Below are positions 5,952 through 10,996 of a stretch of 10,996 nucleotides of DNA, piece after piece. Position numbers and translations under genes: made by a program. Location of the stretch: positions 1-10,996 of the forward strand of contig JALOSK010000044.1 of NCBI GenBank assembly GCA_025458465.1, written 5' to 3'. This stretch comes from Sandarakinorhabdus sp. GTDB taxonomy: Bacteria; Pseudomonadota; Alphaproteobacteria; Sphingomonadales; Sphingomonadaceae. A model generated the notes under the pieces. It saw nothing but the letters and a program-made list of their open reading frames with translations, did not search any database and had not been told where the DNA came from. Numbering within the stretch: position 1 is the stretch's first letter; the number at the start of each line of letters is the position of its first letter.

Positions 5952-6691
5952 TGCGCCGTTTCCTGCTGCTTTCCACCCTGGCTGTTGGCCTTGCGGCCTG
6001 TGACAACAAGCCGGCCGCTCCGGCGGGCGATGCGGCAGCGCCCGCGACCACCGCCACTGTCGCCGCGCCGGCTGGCCAGAACTGGACCGAGGTTGTGGCC
6101 GCCACGCCCGAAGGCGGCTTCCGCATGGGCAACCCCGATGCCAAGGTGAAGCTGGTGGAATTTGCCTCGCTCACCTGCCCGCATTGCGCCGAATTCCACG
6201 AAAGCGCCGCCGCGACCATCAAGAGCAAATATGTCGCCAGCGGCAATGTTTCCTATGAATACCGGAACTTCGTGCTGAACGGCCCGGATTATGCCGCCAC
6301 CGTGCTGGCCCGCTGCCAGGGCGCCGGCGCCTTCTTCGGCCTGCTGGATGCCTTCTATCGCGACCAGCGCGGCTGGACCGAGCCGTTTTCCAGCCTGTCC
6401 AAGGCGGATCAGGAATCGCTGACCGGCCTGTCGGAGGAAAAGGCCATCGCCCGCCTCGCCGAACTGGGCGGCATGGCCGATTATGTGAAGCTGCGTGGCA
6501 TCCCGCGCGCCAAGTTCGATCAGTGCCTGGCCGATCCGGCCCAGCTGAAGGCGGTGAACGATCTGCGGAACCAGGCGGTGAACCAATACAAGCTGACCGG
6601 CACGCCCAGCTTCATCATCAACGGCACGGTGCAGGAAGGCGTGTTCACCTGGGCGGATCTGGAACCCAAGCTGCAGGCCGCGCTCAGGTAA
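5948..6691 (+). CDS. DsbA-like thiol oxidoreductase, predicted lipoprotein (tandem paralogue)
   Basis: A 247-residue paralogue of the preceding gene, exported as a predicted lipoprotein. The N-terminus MMRRF is followed by a hydrophobic stretch and the lipobox L15-A-A-C18; C18 would be lipidated after signal peptidase II cleavage. The +2 residue is Asp19, which in E. coli marks lipoproteins that avoid the Lol system and stay in the inner membrane; applying that rule here is inference. An Ala/Pro-rich tether (about 21-43) leads to the thioredoxin-fold domain with the active site C77-P-H-C80 and the cis-Pro loop TGTP (217-220). C123 and C193 align with C102 and C172 of the upstream protein. The likely role is disulfide exchange close to the membrane surface. 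The gene starts inside the upstream stop codon (ATGA) and ends 6 bases before smc, so the three genes are probably one transcript. Confidence 0.88.
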   Translation: MMRRFLLLSTLAVGLAACDNKPAAPAGDAAAPATTATVAAPAGQNWTEVVAATPEGGFRMGNPDAKVKLVEFASLTCPHCAEFHESAAATIKSKYVASGNVSYEYRNFVLNGPDYAATVLARCQGAGAFFGLLDAFYRDQRGWTEPFSSLSKADQESLTGLSEEKAIARLAELGGMADYVKLRGIPRAKFDQCLADPAQLKAVNDLRNQAVNQYKLTGTPSFIINGTVQEGVFTWADLEPKLQAALR

Positions 6692-6697
6692 GCGCCG

Positions 6698-9600
6698 TTG
6701 GAGTTCCGCCGCCTTCGCCTTGCGGGCTTCAAGTCCTTTGTCGAACCGGCTGATCTGCTGATCGAGCCGGGGTTGACCGGCGTTGTCGGCCCCAACGGCT
6801 GCGGCAAGTCCAACCTGCTGGAAGCGTTGCGCTGGGTGATGGGGGAGGCCAGCCCAAAATCCATGCGATCGGGCGGCATGGACGATGTGATCTTCGCCGG
6901 CACCGCCGCGCGGCCCGCCCGCCAATTCGCGCAGGTGACGCTCCACCTGGCCGGCAGCGCCGGTGAGGAGATCGAGGTTTCGCGGCGGATCGAGCGCGGT
7001 GCCGGTTCGGATTATCGCCTGAATGGCCGTGATGCCCGCGCCCAGGACATCCGCCTGCTGTTCGCCGATTCCGCCACCGGCGCGCACAGCCCGGCGATCG
7101 TGGGGCAGGGCCGCATCAGCGCCATCATCGCCGCCAAGCCGGCCGAACGCCGCCAGTTGCTGGAAGAAGCCGCCGGCATCGCCGGCCTTGCCGTGCGCCG
7201 CCGCGAGGCCGAAATTCGCCTGCGCGCTGCCGAAGCCAATGTGACGCGTCTGGATGATGTGATCCGCGGGCTGGAGGCGCAGGCCAACACATTGCGGCGG
7301 CAGGCCAAATCGGCGGAGCGCTATCGCCAATTGTCTGACCGCATCCGCCACGGGGAAGCCGCGCTGACTCACGCGCGCTGGCACGCCGCCGTCGCCGCCA
7401 GCGAGCGTGCCCGGCAGGCGGCGGCGTCTGCCGAAACCCTCACCGCCGAACGCACGCGGCTGGCCGCCAGCCTGACGGCTGAAGCGGCAAACGCCAGCGC
7501 CGGCCTGCCAGCCCTGCGCCAGGCCGAGGCCGAGGCGGCCGCCGCCGCGCAGGCCGTGCGCCAGAGCCGGGCGCTGGCCGAGGCGCAGGCCCAGGAGAAC
7601 GCCCGCCGCGATGCCGCGCTGGCGACGCAGCTGGCCAGCCTGGCGCGCGATGCCGCGCGCGAAGCCGCCTTGGCCGAGGATGCAACCGCAGCCGAAACGA
7701 GGCTGGCGGCCGAGGATGCGGCGCTGGCCGAACGGGTGGCCGCGCTGCTGGCGGCGCAGCCGGCGATGGCGGCCGATGCCAGCGCGGCAGAGACGGCAGC
7801 CACGGCAGCCGAAACCGCGCTTTCCGAAGCGATGGCGGCCCATGCCACGGCGGCGGCCGCCGCGCGCGCCGCCACGGATGCCGCCGCCGCCGCCGAGGCG
7901 CGGGCAGCGCGGGCAGCAAGCGAGGCCCGCAGCCTGGCCGAACGGCTGGCGCGGCTGGGCCCGGCGCCGGATCTGGCGCCCTTGCAGGCCGCTGTGGCTG
8001 CCGCGCAGGCACAGGTGGCGCAGTGCGAAACCGGTGTGGCCGATGCCGAAGCCGCGCGCCCGGCGCTGGAGGCGGCGCGCAGCGAGGCGGCGGCGGCGCT
8101 TTCGGCAGCACGCGCCACGCTGGCCGGGCTTGAGGCGGAGGCGCAGGCGCTGGCCCGCCGGCTGGCGGCCGATACCGGCAAGGGGCCGCGCATCGGCGAC
8201 CGGCTGGTGGCGGCGGCGGGATTTGAAGCGGCGCTGGCCGCCGCGCTGGGCGAGGATATGGAGGCCGGGCCGGCCGATTCGCAGGCGCCGCGCCGCTTTG
8301 CCGGTGTTGCGGCCGGTGATGATCCGGCGCTGCCGCCGGGCGTGACGCCGCTGGCGGCCCAGGTGGAGGCGCCGGCCGAACTGGCGCGGCGGCTGGCGCA
8401 GGTGGGGGTGATTGATGCGGCCCCTGATGCGGCGCTGCTGGCAGCATTGCGCCCCGGTCAGCGGCTGGTCTCGCGCGATGGCAGATTGTGGCGATGGGAC
8501 GGTTTGGTGGATGCCGGCGGGCGCAGCGATGCCGCCGCCGCGCGCCTGCGGGCCCGCCGCCGCGCGGCCGAACTGGCGGCAGAGCGCGCGCGCGCGGCGG
8601 GCAGCCAGGAGCAGGCGCAGGCCGCCGCGCGCGCCGCCGATGCCGCCGCGGCCGATGCGGCCACGGCCGAACGCGCCGCACGCCAGGCCCGCGACGCGGC
8701 GGCGCGGACGCTGAACGAGGCGCGTGGCCGGCTGAATGCGGCGGAAACCGCGGCGGCGCGCGCGGCCGGGGAAGCCGCCAGCCTGTCCACCGCCGCAGCG
8801 GAAGCCGAGGCGCAGGCGGTGCGGCTGGCCGAGGAGGCGCAGGCGGCGCGGGCAGCGGTGCCGGCCCCGGATGCGCTGGCCGGCCTGTCAGAGGCGCTGG
8901 CGCAGCGGCGGCACCAGAATGAGACGGCGCGGGTGGCGCTGGCCGCGGCCCGCGCCACGCTGGAGGCCGGGCGCCGTGATGGCGATACCGCCACCGCCCG
9001 GCGCAGCGCCATCGCCACGGAGCGCGCCGATTGGCAGCGCCGGCTGGCAGCCAGCGCCGGGCAGCGCGCCGAACTGGCCGGCCGCGCCGAAGCCGCCGAG
9101 GCCGAGCGCGCCGACCTTGCCGCCCGCGCTGCCCGACTGACCGAGGAAACCGCCGCGCTGGCCAGCCGTGCCGAGGCCGCCGATGCCGCGCGCGCCGCTG
9201 CGGCAGACCGGCTGGCTGCGGCCGAAGCGGCGCTGGAAGCGGTCACCGCGCGCCAGCGTGCCGCCGAAGCTGAAGTGGCAGAGGCGCGCGAGCTGCGCGC
9301 CACCATGCGCGCCGAGGCCGAGCACCAGGATGGCGCCCGACAGGAGATCGAGCGGCTGTGTGGCGAACGGTTCCAGTGCCCGCCCACGCTGCTGCCCGGC
9401 CGCTTCGGATTTGCTGTCGAGCCGGGCGACGTGGCGGCGCTGGCCACCACGCTCGATGGCCTCACTGCCGAGCGTGAGCGGTTGGGCCCGGTGAATTTGC
9501 GCGCCGACATCGAACTGAAGGAACTGGACGAACAGGCCAGGCTGACGGCTGCCGAAAAGACCGAGCTGGACACCGCCATTGCCCGCCTGCGCGGCTCCAT

Positions 9601-10108
9601 CGGCAGCCTGAACCGCGAAGGCCGGCAGCGGCTGCAGGCCGCCTTTCAGGCCGTGGACGCGCATTTCCGCGTGCTGTTCACCGATCTGTTCGGCGGCGGC
9701 GAGGCGCAGCTGGCGCTGATCGAGAGCGACGATCCGCTGGAAGCCGGCCTTGAGATCATGGCGCAGCCGCCGGGCAAGAAGCTGCAATCGCTCACCCTGC
9801 TGTCGGGCGGGGAACAGGCGTTGACGGCAACCGCGCTGATCTTTGCGCTGTTCCTGGCCAATCCGGCGCCGATCTGCGTGCTGGACGAAGTGGATGCGCC
9901 GCTCGATGATGCCAACGTGGAGCGGTTCTGCGATCTTTTGGACCGCATGGCGGGGGAAACCGCAACGCGCTTCCTGATCGTGACCCACAATGCCGTTACC
10001 ATGAGCCGGATGCACCGGCTGTTCGGTGTGACCATGGCCGAGGCCGGTGTGAGCCAGTTGGTGAGCGTTGACCTGCAGACCGCAGAGCGCCTGGTCGCAA
10101 CCGCCTGA
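6698..10108 (+). CDS. smc: Chromosome partition protein SMC (TTG start)
   Basis: A 1136-residue condensin ATPase that works as a dimer with ScpA and ScpB to organise and segregate the chromosome; neither partner gene is in the window. The N-terminal head carries FKSF (11-14), Walker A GPNGCGKS (31-38), MDDVIFAG (61-68) and VGQGRI (135-140). Coiled-coil arms span about 168-493 and 612-890, with a hinge between (about 496-610). The C-terminal head carries the signature LSGGE (1035-1039), Walker B VLDEVD (1061-1066) and D-loop PLDD (1068-1071). All ATPase motifs are intact. The hinge is hard to align and looks short, and the arms are extremely Ala-rich with almost no lysine. The start must be TTG at 6698: the preceding gene's TAA (6689-6691) is in the same frame three codons upstream, and the next in-frame ATG lies beyond Walker A. 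A weak AGG (6686-6688) sits 9 bases upstream. The stop lies 2 bases from that of the convergent gene. Confidence 0.96.
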   Translation: MEFRRLRLAGFKSFVEPADLLIEPGLTGVVGPNGCGKSNLLEALRWVMGEASPKSMRSGGMDDVIFAGTAARPARQFAQVTLHLAGSAGEEIEVSRRIERGAGSDYRLNGRDARAQDIRLLFADSATGAHSPAIVGQGRISAIIAAKPAERRQLLEEAAGIAGLAVRRREAEIRLRAAEANVTRLDDVIRGLEAQANTLRRQAKSAERYRQLSDRIRHGEAALTHARWHAAVAASERARQAAASAETLTAERTRLAASLTAEAANASAGLPALRQAEAEAAAAAQAVRQSRALAEAQAQENARRDAALATQLASLARDAAREAALAEDATAAETRLAAEDAALAERVAALLAAQPAMAADASAAETAATAAETALSEAMAAHATAAAAARAATDAAAAAEARAARAASEARSLAERLARLGPAPDLAPLQAAVAAAQAQVAQCETGVADAEAARPALEAARSEAAAALSAARATLAGLEAEAQALARRLAADTGKGPRIGDRLVAAAGFEAALAAALGEDMEAGPADSQAPRRFAGVAAGDDPALPPGVTPLAAQVEAPAELARRLAQVGVIDAAPDAALLAALRPGQRLVSRDGRLWRWDGLVDAGGRSDAAAARLRARRRAAELAAERARAAGSQEQAQAAARAADAAAADAATAERAARQARDAAARTLNEARGRLNAAETAAARAAGEAASLSTAAAEAEAQAVRLAEEAQAARAAVPAPDALAGLSEALAQRRHQNETARVALAAARATLEAGRRDGDTATARRSAIATERADWQRRLAASAGQRAELAGRAEAAEAERADLAARAARLTEETAALASRAEAADAARAAAADRLAAAEAALEAVTARQRAAEAEVAEARELRATMRAEAEHQDGARQEIERLCGERFQCPPTLLPGRFGFAVEPGDVAALATTLDGLTAERERLGPVNLRADIELKELDEQARLTAAEKTELDTAIARLRGSIGSLNREGRQRLQAAFQAVDAHFRVLFTDLFGGGEAQLALIESDDPLEAGLEIMAQPPGKKLQSLTLLSGGEQALTATALIFALFLANPAPICVLDEVDAPLDDANVERFCDLLDRMAGETATRFLIVTHNAVTMSRMHRLFGVTMAEAGVSQLVSVDLQTAERLVATA

Positions 10109-10110
10109 GC

Positions 10111-10996
10111 TTACCAGCCGGCGATCAGATGGGCAGGGTTGGGCCCGGGATCGCAGGCGCCGCCCTTTTCGCGATCCGCGATGCCGGGAATGGCGGAAAA
10201 CACCCCGCGATGGCCCAGCGCGCCCAGCTGATGGGCCACGCCATCGCCGCCCTCCACATGGCCCAGCCCCATCATGCCGATCACGCGGGCGGCCGGTTGT
10301 TCGGCAAGGATGGCGGCGATGCCTTCGGCCATGGCGCGATCCCACATGCCTTGCGCTGCCATGAAGCGGGTGATCATCTCGGGCTGGGGCGGCGGATCGC
10401 CGGGCTTGCCGTGTTCGGCAAAGCTGGCTTCAAGCCGGGCGCGATAGGCCGGCGTGGGCGCCGCCGGGCGGCCGATGGGCGTGCCGGCGGCCGCTGCGGC
10501 GGCCAACCCGGCTTCGATGCCTTCGCGCGATGTGGTGCGCACGATGGCACGATCGATGTTGAGCGCCCGGATGGGAATGCGCCGTTCGCGGGCGAGCGCG
10601 AACACCGGCCGATAGGCGGCGAAATCGTGCCGCCACAGGGTTTTCCAGTCGCTTTCGGCCAGGAATTCGCCTTCGTCGGTGGTGCCGGCAACGAACCTGT
10701 CCAGCGCTGCTTGTGCGCTGCGCGGCAGCCATTCCACCGCGATCACCAGCGGCCGGCCATCGCGGGCGAGCATTGCCGCCGTGTGTGCCTGCCAGGCGTG
10801 GATGCCGGGCGTGGCGTGGGCTTCCCCCAGCAGCACGACGCGGGCCTGCGCGGCGCGGGCGAGGGCGTCAGGGGCGGCGAGCGGCTGGCCGGCGCCGTCC
10901 AGCCAGCGGCCGGCAGCCTGGCAGGATGTGGCCGGCGGCTGTGGTGGGAGCGGGGGTGGGAGCGGGGGCGGGCTTGCCTGCGCGATGGCGGCGGCG
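10111..10996 (-). CDS. ChaN-like exported protein (Tiki/TraB/EreA/ChaN superfamily), N-terminus cut
   Basis: The minus-strand frame is open to the right edge, so the start codon and first part of the signal peptide are missing; 294 codons plus the stop are visible. The first visible residues (AAAIAQA) look like a signal-peptide end, followed by a Pro-rich linker and then the globular domain. Motifs of the ChaN family (Pfam haem-binding uptake, DUF399 type) are present: LLGEAH at about 10833-10816, a VEWLPR segment, an internal ALN segment, a WDRAMAEGI segment and GLGHVEGG near the C-terminus. ChaN of Campylobacter is an iron-regulated haem-binding lipoprotein, but most bacterial members are uncharacterised, and related families include TraB/Tiki metalloproteases and erythromycin esterase EreA. 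Haem binding is therefore not certain. The GTG at 10836 is internal, not the start, because family sequence (ARV, then LLGEAH) continues upstream of it. The gene converges on smc with 2 bases between the stop codons. Confidence 0.78.
   Translation of the reverse strand, partial: AAAIAQASPPPLPPPLPPQPPATSCQAAGRWLDGAGQPLAAPDALARAAQARVVLLGEAHATPGIHAWQAHTAAMLARDGRPLVIAVEWLPRSAQAALDRFVAGTTDEGEFLAESDWKTLWRHDFAAYRPVFALARERRIPIRALNIDRAIVRTTSREGIEAGLAAAAAAGTPIGRPAAPTPAYRARLEASFAEHGKPGDPPPQPEMITRFMAAQGMWDRAMAEGIAAILAEQPAARVIGMMGLGHVEGGDGVAHQLGALGHRGVFSAIPGIADREKGGACDPGPNPAHLIAGW
10944..10972 (+). repeat. 12-base G-rich tandem repeat with G-quadruplex pattern
   Basis: Two perfect copies of GTGGGAGCGGGG (10944-10955 and 10956-10967) are followed by GCGGG. 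Five runs of three or more G (10946-48, 10952-56, 10958-60, 10964-68, 10970-72) are separated by loops of 3, 1, 3 and 1 bases, which fits the standard intramolecular G-quadruplex pattern. The repeat lies inside the ChaN-like gene and encodes its Pro-Pro-Leu-Pro linker on the other strand, so the G-rich strand is the transcription template. Confidence 0.6.

Noticed and set aside
5744..7843. A 699-codon minus-strand open frame opposite the dsbA-like genes and smc
   Set aside because: Gly/Arg/Gln-rich translation without domains, opposite well-supported coding sequence. It is a mirror of codon bias.
7801..8110. Repetitive GC-rich tract in smc as a possible microsatellite or recombination hotspot
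   Set aside because: The repetition is degenerate and tracks Ala-rich coiled-coil codons; no exact repeat unit recurs at a fixed period.
10109..10110. Terminator between smc and the ChaN-like gene
   Set aside because: Only 2 bases separate the stops, and I see no GC-rich hairpin followed by T-run at either gene end.
1..10996. Defence island, biosynthetic cluster, prophage or integrated element
   Set aside because: Every gene has a recognised core family and base use is uniform; no integrase, transposase, toxin-antitoxin pair, tRNA or direct-repeat boundary is visible.

Overview
This is about 11 kb of very GC-rich bacterial chromosome with ordinary, tightly packed core genes and one long frame per gene. 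Gene content and order (mutY diverging from a DUF721/DciA gene, then DsbA-like thioredoxin-fold genes directly before smc), the GTTC-N7-GTTC type of LexA box and the Ala/Arg-rich, Lys-poor proteins point to an alphaproteobacterium, probably of the Sphingomonadales. The lineage is inferred from family knowledge, not from a search. I see no mobile element, phage gene, CRISPR array, tRNA or rRNA, and no stretch of 300 bases without a gene.

Layout. (1) Bases 1-171, minus: the first 57 codons of a UvrD/PcrA-type helicase, running off the left edge. Its start lies next to a perfect alphaproteobacterial SOS box (176-190) that overlaps a candidate promoter. (2) 291-2657, plus: a membrane-anchored PAS-GGDEF-EAL protein for cyclic-di-GMP turnover. 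(3) 2643-4612, minus: the two-gene unit mutY-nudC, joined by an ATGA overlap and converging on the GGDEF-EAL gene with a 15-base overlap. (4) 4638-10108, plus: dciA (helicase-loader family), two tandem DsbA-like thiol oxidoreductases (one soluble periplasmic, one a predicted lipoprotein) and smc, whose start codon is TTG. The last three genes are nearly contiguous and look like one operon. (5) 10111-10996, minus: a ChaN-like secreted protein of the Tiki/TraB/EreA/ChaN superfamily, cut by the right edge and converging on smc with 2 bases between the stops.

Together the genes serve DNA repair (UvrD, MutY), nucleotide and NAD clean-up (NudC), replication and chromosome organisation (DciA, SMC), envelope thiol chemistry (two DsbA-like proteins) and second-messenger signalling. 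I found no convincing new multi-gene system. The observations most worth checking are the LexA box at uvrD, the soluble/lipoprotein DsbA pair sharing an extra cysteine pair, the nearly lysine-free SMC arms, the TTG start of smc, the very short leaders suggested at several starts, and the intact paired GxxH motifs of the ChaN-like protein.
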